32,185 nucleotides of DNA from an uncultured Collinsella sp. (GCA_900754525.1 CAAEDE010000001.1:1-32185); one strand, 5' to 3'. Counted from the stretch's first letter, positions 7,971 to 16,519 are shown. The notes: generated by a model not told the origin, from the letters alone. A program made the numbers and translations.

Positions 7971-8879
7971 ATGGCAAAACAGCTGCCAAAGCGCGACCTT
8001 GAGAACGTGGGCCTGGGCGTCACGGGCGCGTGCGTAGCGCTCGTGACGCTTGTCGTTGCCGCGCTCATCTTTATGGTCGCCCAAAAGGGCCTCTCGGCTT
8101 TTCTCAAGGACGGCGTTTCGGTCGTCGAGTTTTTTACCGGTACTAAGTGGGACCTGGCCAACACAGCCGAAAACGGTCTGCCTTATACCGGCGCCCTGCC
8201 CCTGATCGTCACCTCCTTTGCGGTCATGGTGCTCTCCACGCTCATCGCGCTGCCCATCGCTATCGGCTCTGCCATCTTTGCGGCCGAGATCCAGCCTAAG
8301 TTTGGTTCCAAGGTCTTTCAGCCGCTTATTGAGCTTTTGACCGGCATTCCCTCGGTCGTCTTTGGCCTGATCGGCTTTCACGTGGTCGTCGGTCTTATGA
8401 AGAGCGTTTTCCACGCAAGCACGGGCCTGGGCATCTTGCCCGGCGCCATCGTGCTGGCCGTCATGATCCTGCCGACCATGACCACGCTTTCGGTCGATGG
8501 CCTGCGCGCCGTGCCCGACAGCTACCGCCAGGGCTCGCTCGCGCTGGGCTACACCCGCTGGCAGACCATCTGGCACGTGGTGCTCAAGTCCGCCATGCCG
8601 TCGCTCATGACCGCGGTCATCCTCGGCATGACGCGCGCCTTTGGCGAGACGCTCGCCGTGCGCATGGTTATCGGCGGCATCGAGGCCATGCCGACGTCGC
8701 TGCTGTCGCCGGCGTCCACCATCACCACCACGCTCACCACGTCCATGGCGGTCTATGCCGAGGGCTCGGCCCAGGACGATGTTCTGTGGGCGCTCGGCCT
8801 GCTGCTGATGGGCATGAGCCTCATCTTCATCCTGATCATCCATCTCATTGGCCGCAAGGGGTCGAAGGCTCGTGGCTAG
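7971..8879 (+). CDS. pstC: Phosphate ABC transporter permease PstC
   Basis: 302 aa integral membrane subunit that pairs with PstA to form the phosphate channel. About six membrane segments are visible, starting with one near residues 14-38. The coupling loop EAA-like motif is RAVPDSYRQGSLALGYTRWQ, and GAIVLAVMILPTMT precedes it, both typical of PstC. GGAAAGG lies before the ATG. It is second in the operon; its last 8 bases overlap the GTG start of pstA. Confidence 0.93.
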   Translation: MAKQLPKRDLENVGLGVTGACVALVTLVVAALIFMVAQKGLSAFLKDGVSVVEFFTGTKWDLANTAENGLPYTGALPLIVTSFAVMVLSTLIALPIAIGSAIFAAEIQPKFGSKVFQPLIELLTGIPSVVFGLIGFHVVVGLMKSVFHASTGLGILPGAIVLAVMILPTMTTLSVDGLRAVPDSYRQGSLALGYTRWQTIWHVVLKSAMPSLMTAVILGMTRAFGETLAVRMVIGGIEAMPTSLLSPASTITTTLTTSMAVYAEGSAQDDVLWALGLLLMGMSLIFILIIHLIGRKGSKARG

Positions 8880-9798
8880 CACACGCATCCATATCGACGA
8901 GGCGAGACTCGGGCGCGTCCAAAAGCAGGACCGCATCGCCACGGGCGTGCTGACGGCAATCGTTGTCATCGTCATGCTCATCGTCATCTCCATGGTGGCC
9001 TATATCCTGTTCGAGGGGGTCTCGACGCTGTTCCAACCGGGCTTTCTTACGCAGCCCGCGCGCGCCAACGGAACCCAGGGTGGCGTGCTCTACCAGCTGT
9101 TCGACTCGTTCTACCTGCTGCTGATCACCCTGGTCATCTCGGTGCCCATCAGTCTGGGCGGAGCGGTCTTCCTGGTTGAGTACGCGCCGAACGGCCCTAT
9201 CCGCGACATCGCCTCTACCGCCATCGAGACGCTGTCCTCGCTGCCTTCCATCGTCGTCGGCATGTTCGGTTTTCTGGTGTTCTCGGTGCAGCTGGGCTGG
9301 AAGTACTCCATCATCTCCGGCGCTGTCGCGCTCACCATGTTCAACATTCCCATCCTGGTGCGCGTGATTCAGCAGGCGCTCGAGGATGTGCCGCAGGCCC
9401 AGCGCGATGCGTGCCTGGCTATGGGCCTCACCCGCTGGGAGGCCACACTGCACATCCTGATCCCCGAGGCCATGCCCGCCATCGTGACCGGCATCGTGCT
9501 TTCGGCCGGCCGCGTCTTTGGCGAGGCCGCAGCACTGCTCTTTACCTCGGGCATGAGCTCGCCGGTTCGCCTGAACTTCTTGAGCTTTAACCTGTCGAGC
9601 CCTACCTGCGCCTGGAACGTGTTCCGCCCCGGTGAGTCGCTCGCCGTGCATATCTACAAGATCTATGGCGAGGGCAGCCCCGAGGCTCAGCAGATCGTCT
9701 GGGGCACCGCTGCACTGCTGATGATTTGCGTGCTGCTGTTTAACGTAATCGCCCGCATTGTGGGCAAGCAACTGGCAAGGAAGATGACGGCCGAATGA
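8872..9798 (+). CDS. pstA: Phosphate ABC transporter permease PstA
   Basis: 308 aa membrane partner of PstC. Visible marks are the first membrane segment about residues 20-45, YAPNGPIRDIASTAIETLSSLPSIVVGMFG, and the EAA-like loop ALEDVPQAQRDACLAMGLTRW. I chose the GTG at 8872, which overlaps the pstC stop and has AAGG upstream; an in-frame TTG at 8848 would add eight residues lying within pstC. Its TGA overlaps the pstB ATG (ATGA), so translation is probably coupled. Confidence 0.92.
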   Translation: MASTRIHIDEARLGRVQKQDRIATGVLTAIVVIVMLIVISMVAYILFEGVSTLFQPGFLTQPARANGTQGGVLYQLFDSFYLLLITLVISVPISLGGAVFLVEYAPNGPIRDIASTAIETLSSLPSIVVGMFGFLVFSVQLGWKYSIISGAVALTMFNIPILVRVIQQALEDVPQAQRDACLAMGLTRWEATLHILIPEAMPAIVTGIVLSAGRVFGEAAALLFTSGMSSPVRLNFLSFNLSSPTCAWNVFRPGESLAVHIYKIYGEGSPEAQQIVWGTAALLMICVLLFNVIARIVGKQLARKMTAE

Positions 9799-10667
9799 GC
9801 GAGATGAATGTAACGCCCGCAACCGAAGCGGCATCGTCCGACACCCAGGACTTCCTGTCGAGCGTGGGGGAGAGCGAGAAGCGCGTGCGCGTGAGCGGCA
9901 AGGCCGTGAGCGACGAGGTCGTGCTCTCCACCAAGGACGTCAACGTGTACTATGGCGACCACCATGCACTGCACAATACGTCGCTCGACTTCCACAAGGG
10001 CGAGATCACGGCGCTCATCGGGCCTTCGGGCTGCGGTAAGTCGACCTTCTTGCGTAGCCTCAACCTGATGAATCGCGAGATTCGCGGCTGCCGCGTGGAG
10101 GGCGAGATCAACTATCGCGGGCGCAACGTGAACACCAGGACCGAGAACACGTACGAGCTGCGCCGTTCCATTGGCATGGTGTTCCAGCAGCCCAACCCGT
10201 TCCGCAAGTCCATTCGCGACAACATCACGTTTGCGCCTAAGCGCCACGGCATCACCGACCACGACGAGCTCGACCGCATGGTCGAGGAAAGCCTGCGCGG
10301 CGCGGCGCTTTGGGACGAGGTCAAGGACAAGCTCGACAAGAGCGCCTACGCGCTTTCGGGCGGCCAGCAGCAGCGTCTGTGCATTGCGCGCACGCTGGCG
10401 CTCAACCCCGACGTGATCCTGTTTGACGAGCCCTGCTCGGCGCTCGACCCCATCTCGACGTTGGCGATCGAGGACCTCATGTCGTCGATCGTTGCCGACC
10501 GCGCCATCGTCATCGTGACGCACAACATGGAGCAGGCGTCGCGCGTGTCCAACCGCACGGCGTTCTTCTACATGGGCGATATGGTCGAGTACGACGAGAC
10601 TGACGAGATTTTCCAACGGCCCAAGGATAAGCGGCTGAATGATTACCTCACCGGCATGTTCTCCTAG
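9795..10667 (+). CDS. pstB: Phosphate ABC transporter ATP-binding protein PstB
   Basis: 290 aa ATPase driving phosphate uptake. Walker A is GPSGCGKST (76-84), followed by a Q-loop in VFQQPNPF, the ABC signature LSGGQQQR, Walker B VILFDEPCSALDP and the switch His in VTHN. The PstB-specific stretch YYGDHHALHNTSLDF is present. The first 40 residues are an extension compared with the usual about 255-aa PstB and show no clear motif. It starts in the pstA stop (ATGA). The operon ends here; the phoU gene that often follows is absent. Confidence 0.95.
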   Translation: MSEMNVTPATEAASSDTQDFLSSVGESEKRVRVSGKAVSDEVVLSTKDVNVYYGDHHALHNTSLDFHKGEITALIGPSGCGKSTFLRSLNLMNREIRGCRVEGEINYRGRNVNTRTENTYELRRSIGMVFQQPNPFRKSIRDNITFAPKRHGITDHDELDRMVEESLRGAALWDEVKDKLDKSAYALSGGQQQRLCIARTLALNPDVILFDEPCSALDPISTLAIEDLMSSIVADRAIVIVTHNMEQASRVSNRTAFFYMGDMVEYDETDEIFQRPKDKRLNDYLTGMFS

Positions 10668-10723
10668 TCCGGGACATGCTTGAGGCCCGCGGCGGCCACG
10701 GTTGCCGCGGGACTGATTGGAGA

Positions 10724-10760
10724 GGCGGGTCATCTCTTGTGGGAGATGGCCCGCCTTTTT
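10724..10760 (+). terminator. Terminator of the pst operon
   Basis: GGCGGGTCATCTC pairs with GAGATGGCCCGCC (one G-T wobble) and is followed by TTTTT (10756-10760). A second GC hairpin without a T-run precedes it at 10686-10711 (CCCGCGGC/GCCGCGGG). Confidence 0.88.
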
Positions 10761-10779
10761 GTGTCGTGTGCGGCCGTCG

Positions 10780-10814
10780 ACCTGCCAAAATAAACCTGTC
10801 CCTTTTTGGTAGGT
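10780..10814. repeat. REP-like palindrome with CCTGTCCC loop
   Basis: ACCTGCCAAAA (10780-10790) pairs with TTTTGGTAGGT (10804-10814), one G-T wobble. The loop carries AAACCTGTCCC. The core CCTGTCCC is shared with the palindrome at 23196-23230, although the arms differ. Confidence 0.65.
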
Positions 10815-10875
10815 TTTGGGGTGGGGCTCGCTGCTATCATGGACAACGTTGAATTTCTACGAAGGAGCAGGGCAT

Positions 10876-12735
10876 ATGGCGATTCTTTTGGGATGCGATT
10901 CCATCAGCCTAGAGTTTCCCACCAAGCATATTTTCGATAGCGTGACGCTCGGCGTGGGCGAGGGCGACCGCATTGGTATTGTCGGTAAAAACGGCGACGG
11001 CAAGTCGACGCTGCTGAGCGTGCTCGCCGGCACGCTGGAGCCCGACGACGGACGCGTGACGCACCGCCGCGGCACGACGATCGGTCTGCTCGGCCAAAAG
11101 GACAACCTGGTCGATACCGACACCGTGCATCATGCCGTCGTGGGCGACACGCCCGAGTATGAGTGGGCGTCGAGTCCGCGCACGCGCCAGATTCTGGCCG
11201 GCCTTATTAGCGATGTGCCCTGGGAGGGCACGGTGGGCGAGCTTTCGGGCGGCCAGCGCCGTCGCGTGGACCTCGCGCGCCTGCTGATCGGCGACTACGA
11301 CGTGCTCATGCTCGACGAGCCCACCAATCACCTGGACATGCGTACCATCAACTGGCTCGCGCGCCACTTAAAGGCTCGCTGGCAGCGCGGTCAGGGCGCC
11401 ATGCTCGTGGTCACGCACGATCGCTGGTTCTTGGACGAGGTCTGCACCAGCATGTGGGAGGTCCACGACGGCCAGGTCGATCCCTTCGAGGGCGGCTACT
11501 CGGCATACATCCTGCAGCGCGTGGAGCGCGACCGCATGGCCGCCGTCACCGAGGAGCGCCGTCGCAACATGGCGCGCAAGGAGCTCGCGTGGCTGAGCCG
11601 TGGCGCCCAGGCGCGCTCCACCAAGCCCAAGTTTCGCGTTGATGCCGCTCGCGAGCTGATCGCCGACGTGCCTCCCGTGCGTGACGAGCTGGAGCTCAAG
11701 CGCCTAGCCGTTAGCCGCCTGGGCAAGCAGGTTATCGATGTGGTCGACGTGGACGCCGGCTATGCGGATACCGATGGCGCGCCCAAGCAGGTGCTCTCTG
11801 ACGTGACCTGGCTCATCGGTGCGGGCGACCGCTATGGTCTTTTGGGCGAAAACGGCGCCGGCAAGTCGACCTTGCTCGATGTGATCCAGGGCAAGATTGA
11901 ACCCATGCGCGGCCGTGTGAAGATTGGCCAGACGGTGCGCTTTGGCGTGCTGTCGCAGCAGCTCGAGGAGCTCGAACCCTACATGGGTGACACGATCCGC
12001 GAGGTGCTCAGCAACTATAAGAAGTACTACGTCATCGACGGTAAGGAGACTTCACCCGAGAAGCTCTGCGAGCGTCTGGGCTTTACGACGCAGCAGCTCT
12101 GGAGTCGCATCGGCGATCTTTCGGGCGGTCAGCGCCGTCGCCTGTCGCTGCTGCTGACAATCCTGGACGAGCCCAACGTGCTCATCCTGGACGAGCCCGG
12201 CAACGACCTGGATACCGACATGCTGGCGATTGTCGAGGACCTGCTCGACGGCTGGCCGGGCACGTTGATTCTGGTGACGCACGACCGCTTCTTGATGGAG
12301 CGCGTGACCGACCAGCAGTGGGCACTGCTCGACGGCCACCTGACGCATATGCCTGGCGGCGTCGACCAGTACCTGCGCCTGTGCAACGCCACCGCCGAGG
12401 GCGAGCCCGTGGGTGCGCCGAGCGCCAAGACCGGCACGTTTGACACCGGTGCCGCGGCGGCTGCGGCCGAAAAGCCCAAGTCGAGCGGCCAGCCCAATGG
12501 CCTTTCCAATGCCGAGCGACAGAAGCTCCGCCGCGAGGTGAGCTCGCTTGAGCGCAAGATGGAGACGCAGCGCGCTCGCGTTGAGGAGGCCGAGGCCGCG
12601 ATGGCCCAGGTCGACCCCACCAACTACACGGCGCTGGGCGAGCAGCAGGCAAAGATCGACGAGGCCCACGCCGCTATGGACGAGTTGGAGATGGCGTGGC
12701 TCGAGGCGAGCGAGAAGCTCGAGGGCGAGGAGTAG
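10876..12735 (+). CDS. ABC-F family ATPase (Uup-like)
   Basis: 619 aa soluble protein with two ABC ATPase domains and no membrane segments. ABC-F proteins act at the ribosome E-site or in related translation and DNA roles. Domain 1: Walker A GKNGDGKST (37-45), LSGGQRRRVDLARLL, and LMLDEPTNHLDM. The linker carries the Arg/Lys-rich ARKELAWLSRGAQARSTK typical of Uup. Domain 2: GENGAGKST, LSGGQRRRLSLLLTILDEPN, then LILDEPGNDLDTD, where Gly replaces the usual Thr of DEPTN. A C-terminal coiled coil (about 555-619, KLRREVSSLERKM...) is the Uup-type tail. AAGGAG lies nine bases before the ATG at 10876; an in-frame start at 10816 lacks one. The HAD gene follows after six bases. Confidence 0.9.
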   Translation: MAILLGCDSISLEFPTKHIFDSVTLGVGEGDRIGIVGKNGDGKSTLLSVLAGTLEPDDGRVTHRRGTTIGLLGQKDNLVDTDTVHHAVVGDTPEYEWASSPRTRQILAGLISDVPWEGTVGELSGGQRRRVDLARLLIGDYDVLMLDEPTNHLDMRTINWLARHLKARWQRGQGAMLVVTHDRWFLDEVCTSMWEVHDGQVDPFEGGYSAYILQRVERDRMAAVTEERRRNMARKELAWLSRGAQARSTKPKFRVDAARELIADVPPVRDELELKRLAVSRLGKQVIDVVDVDAGYADTDGAPKQVLSDVTWLIGAGDRYGLLGENGAGKSTLLDVIQGKIEPMRGRVKIGQTVRFGVLSQQLEELEPYMGDTIREVLSNYKKYYVIDGKETSPEKLCERLGFTTQQLWSRIGDLSGGQRRRLSLLLTILDEPNVLILDEPGNDLDTDMLAIVEDLLDGWPGTLILVTHDRFLMERVTDQQWALLDGHLTHMPGGVDQYLRLCNATAEGEPVGAPSAKTGTFDTGAAAAAAEKPKSSGQPNGLSNAERQKLRREVSSLERKMETQRARVEEAEAAMAQVDPTNYTALGEQQAKIDEAHAAMDELEMAWLEASEKLEGEE

Positions 12736-12741
12736 GCGAGG

Positions 12742-13512
12742 ATGATCAAAGCCGCGTTTTTCGATATCGACGGCACGCTGCTGAGCTTTAAGACCCACCG
12801 GATTCCGGCGTCGGCGCAGCAGGTGCTCGACAGCTTTCGCGAGCAGGGGATTGCGTGCGTGATCGCCACGGGTCGTCCGACCTACCAGATGCCGGACTGG
12901 CTGTTCGACCTGGGCTGGGATGCGTACATTACGCTTTCGGGCCAGCACTGCTTTGATGCCGAGGGGGTTTACCGCAGCTGTCCGATCGATCCGGACGACG
13001 TTGCGGTGATCGTGGACCAGGTGGCCGAGGGGTGCTACGACTCGCTGTGCATGCAGGGCGAGAATTCGTTTGTGAACCGCCTGTCCGAGCGCGTGGTGAC
13101 GGCCGGTAGCAACGCGGGAATCGTCTACCACGAGGAGCCGTTTGAGCACGCCTTTGACGCGCCGGTCTACCAGTTTTGCGCCTTTGTGGACCCTGACGAC
13201 GAGCATATCGTGACCGACGCGGTGTCGCATTCGCTCACTACGCGCTGGTGCGATCTGTTCTGCGACATTATCCCCGCTAACGGCGGTAAGGACCTGGGTG
13301 TTGCGGCGACGCTGGAGCGCCTAGGCATCGACGCGAGCGAGGCGATTGCCTTTGGCGATGGCGAGAACGACCTGTCGATGTTTTCCGCCGTGGGCACGAG
13401 CGTGGCCATGGGCAATGCGCAGGATACCGTGAAGGCCGCGGCGACCTACGTAACGACCGCCGTGGACGACGACGGCATCTACAACGCCGCGAAGCGCTCG
13501 GGATTGATGTAA
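12742..13512 (+). CDS. Cof-type HAD-IIB phosphatase
   Basis: 256 aa. Motif I AAFFDIDGTLLSF at the start, IATGRP as motif II, GGKDLGVAATLERLGI (motif III Lys) and FGDGENDLSMF as motif IV define the Cof/YidA group, which dephosphorylate sugar phosphates, pyridoxal phosphate and similar small molecules. The specific substrate cannot be read. The ATG is six bases after the ABC-F stop, with GGCGAGG before it, so the two are co-transcribed. A terminator follows. Confidence 0.88.
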   Translation: MIKAAFFDIDGTLLSFKTHRIPASAQQVLDSFREQGIACVIATGRPTYQMPDWLFDLGWDAYITLSGQHCFDAEGVYRSCPIDPDDVAVIVDQVAEGCYDSLCMQGENSFVNRLSERVVTAGSNAGIVYHEEPFEHAFDAPVYQFCAFVDPDDEHIVTDAVSHSLTTRWCDLFCDIIPANGGKDLGVAATLERLGIDASEAIAFGDGENDLSMFSAVGTSVAMGNAQDTVKAAATYVTTAVDDDGIYNAAKRSGLM

Positions 13513-13535
13513 CTGCGGGCCGGCACCCGGCGCCT

Positions 13536-13571
13536 GGGGACACTCCTTGCGGGGCGTCCCCATTTTGTTTT
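13536..13571 (+). terminator. Terminator after the ABC-F/HAD pair
   Basis: GGGGAC (13536-13541) pairs with GTCCCC (13556-13561), with an inner CTCC/GGGG stem and TTGC loop, then ATTTTGTTTT. Confidence 0.75.
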
Positions 13572-13592
13572 CGTCCCGCACGTTTTGTGAAA

Positions 13593-13675
13593 CACGGCTA
13601 ACTTTTAGACAAAGTAGTAAGACATGGGCAACTTTTGCGGTAAAGTTAGCCGTGGAAAGTATCCAAAGGCTAACT
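13593..13675 (+). promoter_or_regulatory. Repeated half-sites before the DtxR-family gene (probable autoregulatory operator)
   Basis: The word GGCTAACTTT or a close relative occurs four times: CACGGCTAACTTT (13593-13605), GGGCAACTTTT (13626-13636), AAAGTTAGCCGTG (13642-13654, the exact inverse of the first) and GGCTAACT (13668-13675). The third and fourth also form a hairpin-like palindrome, with a TGGA/TCCA inner pair, at 13644-13675. DtxR-family regulators bind inverted GGYTAAC-like half-sites, so autoregulation is likely. Confidence 0.6.
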
Positions 13676-13699
13676 AGCAATCATCGCGAAAGGCGGCCC

Positions 13700-14089
13700 A
13701 TGGCCCTACGTGAATCCGGAGAAGACTATCTCGAATCGATCTACGTTCTGTCGGAACGCCAGGGCATCGTGCGCTCGATCGACGTTGCGGAGTACCTCGG
13801 CGTAACCAAGGCGAGCGTTTCCAAGGCCATGGCGACGTTGGAGAACAACGGCTACGTCGAAATGGGCAAACGCGATGTGCATCTGACAGAGCGTGGTCTG
13901 GAGATCGCCCGTGAAATGTGGGAGCGCCATTGCTTTTTTGTGGGGCTGCTAGAGGATGCCGGCGTTGCGCCCGAGGTTGCCTCGCAAGAGGGCTGCCACA
14001 TGGAGCACTGCCTGAGCGAGGAGAGCTTCGAGAAGCTAAGGTCGATGCTGGGACGGGAAGATGTAGCGGTTCCAACAACAGAAGCCTAA
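13700..14089 (+). CDS. DtxR/MntR-family metal-dependent transcriptional regulator
   Basis: 129 aa. Winged helix at about 5-62, with DVAEYLGVTKASVSKAMATLENNGYV as the DNA-reading part, then the metal-binding dimerisation helices. Aligned to MntR, the ligands are D9, E12, H77, C99, E102 and H103 (GEDYLE, RHCF, EGCHMEH). Asp at the first position is MntR-like (manganese), while Cys at position 99 is the DtxR/IdeR state (iron), so metal preference is ambiguous. No C-terminal SH3/FeoA domain is present, as in MntR. The ATG at 13700 has AAAGG upstream. Repeated half-sites precede it, and a matching site lies before the exporter at 20051, its likely target. Confidence 0.85.
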   Translation: MALRESGEDYLESIYVLSERQGIVRSIDVAEYLGVTKASVSKAMATLENNGYVEMGKRDVHLTERGLEIAREMWERHCFFVGLLEDAGVAPEVASQEGCHMEHCLSEESFEKLRSMLGREDVAVPTTEA

Positions 14090-14247
14090 CTGTCCCACAG
14101 TAGCGCGGAGTTCACGCAAAGCGCGAACCAGCGACTGGGACCAGCGGCCCTTTCGGCCAAGTCCATTTCAGCAAAGGAACCCTGCCAGCAAGCGATGCTC
14201 AAGAACCGCCTGCGATGTTACCGCAGGCCGGCCCCGGCCGGACAGCA
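14090..14247. other. Convergent intergenic region with hairpin
   Basis: Between the DtxR-like gene and the end of the P-type ATPase gene. GCCTGCG (14208-14214) and CGCAGGC (14222-14228) form a hairpin next to a GGCCGG palindrome. Neither strand has a good T-run, so a terminator role is uncertain. Confidence 0.4.
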
Positions 14248-16200
14248 CTACAGGTTCTTGACACCCATCGCGCGCATGGCGTTCAGGATGGCGATGATCG
14301 CCACGCCCACGTCGCCGAACACAGCAAGCCACATGTTGGCGATGCCCAGTGCCGCAAGCACCAGAATCAGCAACTTAATGCCCAGCGCAAAGATGATGTT
14401 CTGCCAAACAATCGACATGGTCTTGCGCGCCACACGGATCGCGCGGGAGATGTTGGACGGTTTGTCGTCCATGAGCACCACGTCGGCGGCCTCAATCGCG
14501 GCGTCGGAACCCATAGCGCCCATGGCAATGCCAACGTCTGCACGGGTGAGCACGGGCGCATCGTTGATGCCGTCGCCGACAAAGGCGAGCTTGCCCTTGC
14601 CGCTTTCGGCCGCGAGCAGCGCTTCAACACGTTCGACCTTGTCGCCCGGCAGGAGCTGCGCGTGGAACTCGTCGAGGCAGAGCTGCTTGGCCACCGCAGC
14701 AGCCACTTCCTCGCGGTCGCCCGTGAGCATGACGGTGCGCTTGACGCCGGCGGCGTGCAGGTCGCGGATCGTCTGTTCGGCATCGGCCTTAACGGTGTCT
14801 GCAATCACGATGTGGCCGGCGTACACGCCGTCAACGAGCACATGCAGAATCGTTCCGACGACCTCGCAATCGGGCGCTTCGACTCCGGCCGCGGCGAGCA
14901 TCTTTGCGTTGCCGACGACGACGTGCTTGCCGTCGATGGTCGCCGTCACGCCGTGGCCCGCGTCATTAGCGGAATCCGTCACGCGTGTAGGGTCGAGTTC
15001 GCCCTGGTAGGCGGCGCGCACCGACTGCGCGATAGGGTGATCGGAGAACGACTCGGCAAGGGCGGCGACTTCGAGCAACGACTGTTCGGTATAGCCGGCC
15101 TCGGGGTGCACCGCGACGACCGAGAACGTGCCGTTGGTGAGGGTGCCCGTTTTGTCGAAGACGACGGTGTCCACGTCGGCGAGTGTCTCGAGGTAGTTGG
15201 AGCCCTTGATGAGAACGCCCAGCTTGGACGCGCCGCCGATGCCGCCAAAGAAGCTCAACGGTACGCTGATCACGAGGGCGCACGGGCAGCTGACGACCAG
15301 GAAGGTCAGACCGCGCAGGATCCAGTCGGACCAGGCACCGGTGACCAGGCCGCCGCCGAGCGCGAGCACCGCGGCGGCGCCGGTGACGGCGGGGGTGTAG
15401 ACGCGGGCGAAGCGCGTGATGAAGTTCTCGGTGCGCGCCTTCTTTTCGCTGGCATTCTCCACGAGCTCCAGGACGCGTGCGACGGTGGACTCGCCAAAGG
15501 GCTTGGTGGTGCGTACGTGGATGAGGCCCGTCATGTTGATGCAACCGCTGATAATATCGTCGCCAGACTTGGCGGGGCGGGGGACTGACTCGCCCGTGAG
15601 TGCGGCGGTGTCGAGCTGGGTTTCGCCTTCGACGATGACGCCGTCGATGGGCACGCGCTCGCCCGGCTTGACCACGATCACGGTGCCGACGGCGATGTCA
15701 TCGGGGAAGACCTGTTCGAGTGTGCCGTCGGCTTGCTCGACGTTAGCGTAGTCGGGCGCGATGTCCATCATGGCGCTGATCGACTTGCGGCTCTTGCCCA
15801 CGGCGTATGCCTGGAACAGCTCGCCGACCTGGTAGAACAGCATGACGGCGGCGCCTTCGGCCATGTGCGGGTCGGTATCGGGGAAGAGCACCATGGCAAA
15901 CGCGCCGATGGTCGCGACTGCCATAAGGAAGCTCTCATCGAAGGCCTTGCCGCGGCGGATGTTATTGAATGCCTTTTGCAGCACGTCGTAGCCGGCAATC
16001 AAAAACGGTATGAGGAACAGCATAAAGCTGGCGTAGATGTCGCCCGGGGTACCGAATGCGGCGGTGAGGGTGCCGAACTCATCGAGGGCGTACACCACGG
16101 CAAAAATGCCCAGCGCTACCAGGATGCGGTTGCGCTTATGCTCGAGTGACTCTTTCTTCTTGCGCTTCTTCTTTTTCTTCTTGGGGTCGGCGGTGGCCAT
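14248..16200 (-). CDS. P1B-type heavy-metal ATPase (Zn/Cd/Pb efflux type)
   Basis: 650 aa membrane pump exporting a divalent soft metal. Visible: TGES actuator motif (202-205), CPC in the sixth membrane segment (305-307), DKTGT phosphorylation site (D349), SFSDHP (H388), GDGIND, and in the last segments LGIKLL and FGDVGVAI (Lys and Asp-x-Gly), the combination typical of P1B-2 Zn/Cd/Pb pumps. It lacks the usual N-terminal HMA domain and instead starts with a Lys-rich run (PKKKKKKRKKK); a free HMA protein is encoded just upstream. I chose the ATG at 16200, preceded by GGGAGGA; a longer frame reaches 16359 but would start inside the upstream spacer. An ArsR-type operator lies 24 bases before the start. 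Confidence 0.92.
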   Translation of the reverse strand: MATADPKKKKKKRKKKESLEHKRNRILVALGIFAVVYALDEFGTLTAAFGTPGDIYASFMLFLIPFLIAGYDVLQKAFNNIRRGKAFDESFLMAVATIGAFAMVLFPDTDPHMAEGAAVMLFYQVGELFQAYAVGKSRKSISAMMDIAPDYANVEQADGTLEQVFPDDIAVGTVIVVKPGERVPIDGVIVEGETQLDTAALTGESVPRPAKSGDDIISGCINMTGLIHVRTTKPFGESTVARVLELVENASEKKARTENFITRFARVYTPAVTGAAAVLALGGGLVTGAWSDWILRGLTFLVVSCPCALVISVPLSFFGGIGGASKLGVLIKGSNYLETLADVDTVVFDKTGTLTNGTFSVVAVHPEAGYTEQSLLEVAALAESFSDHPIAQSVRAAYQGELDPTRVTDSANDAGHGVTATIDGKHVVVGNAKMLAAAGVEAPDCEVVGTILHVLVDGVYAGHIVIADTVKADAEQTIRDLHAAGVKRTVMLTGDREEVAAAVAKQLCLDEFHAQLLPGDKVERVEALLAAESGKGKLAFVGDGINDAPVLTRADVGIAMGAMGSDAAIEAADVVLMDDKPSNISRAIRVARKTMSIVWQNIIFALGIKLLILVLAALGIANMWLAVFGDVGVAIIAILNAMRAMGVKNL

Positions 16201-16223
16201 GACTCGTATCCTCCCATTTGAAT

Positions 16224-16243
16224 GTATGAACACCCGCTCATAT
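16224..16243 (-). promoter_or_regulatory. ArsR-type operator 3, before the ATPase gene
   Basis: GTATGAACACCCGCTCATAT matches operator 1 (16963-16982) in 17 of 20 positions, with inverted TATGA/TCATA ends. Its place between the HMA and ATPase genes suggests a second regulated entry point; I see no clear -35/-10 pair here. Confidence 0.65.
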
Positions 16244-16256
16244 AATTTCGCGAGCA

Positions 16257-16279
16257 AAGGCCGCGGCAAGCGCGGCCTT
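16257..16279 (-). terminator. GC-rich hairpin between HMA and ATPase genes (possible attenuator)
   Basis: AAGGCCGCG and CGCGGCCTT form a perfect 9-bp stem with a 5-base loop. On the minus strand it is followed by TTTGC only, so it would be a weak terminator that could lower ATPase expression relative to the HMA protein. Confidence 0.45.
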
Positions 16280-16300
16280 GCAGGTTGGCGTAAACCCGGG

Positions 16301-16519
16301 CTAGAGAATGATCTCGCAGTCCGGCTCGGCGTCGGCCGTGAACTCCACGACGCGGTCAAGGACCTTGTCGAACTCGGCGTCGTCGGCCTCGAGCGTCAAC
16401 TTCTGGGTCATAAAGTTGACCGAAACGGACTTGACGCCCTCGAGCTTGGCCAGCTCGTCCTGAAGCTCACGCGCGCAGTTGGCGCAGTCGATTTCGTCGA
16501 GCTTAAACTGCTTTTTCAT
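16301..16519 (-). CDS. Small HMA-domain metal-binding protein
   Basis: 72 aa, a single heavy-metal-associated ferredoxin-like domain. The metal site is DCANC (Cys12-x-x-Cys15 region) after a strand KKQFKLDEI. The DCxxC form is typical of Zn/Cd HMA domains, and the acidic C-terminus (ADAEPDCEIIL) adds another Cys. It probably delivers metal to the ATPase encoded downstream, which has no HMA domain of its own, as if the usual fused domain were split off. Start ATG at 16519, preceded by GAAAGGAACCC. It is 63 bases after the arsR gene. Confidence 0.88.
   Translation of the reverse strand: MKKQFKLDEIDCANCARELQDELAKLEGVKSVSVNFMTQKLTLEADDAEFDKVLDRVVEFTADAEPDCEIIL

Noticed and set aside
6894..8993. 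699-aa minus-strand open frame across pstS and pstC
   Set aside because: Low-complexity Asp/Gly/His-rich product, mirror of the GC-biased pst genes; no start signal.
12052..13230. 392-aa minus-strand open frame across the ABC-F and HAD genes
   Set aside because: Antisense shadow of two clearly coding genes.
14215..15588. 457-aa plus-strand open frame opposite the P1B ATPase
   Set aside because: Antisense to conserved CPC/DKTGT coding sequence; no recognisable domain.
16150..16192. CTT/TTC-rich tract as a possible simple repeat or polypyrimidine element
   Set aside because: It encodes the Lys-rich N-terminus of the ATPase in frame.
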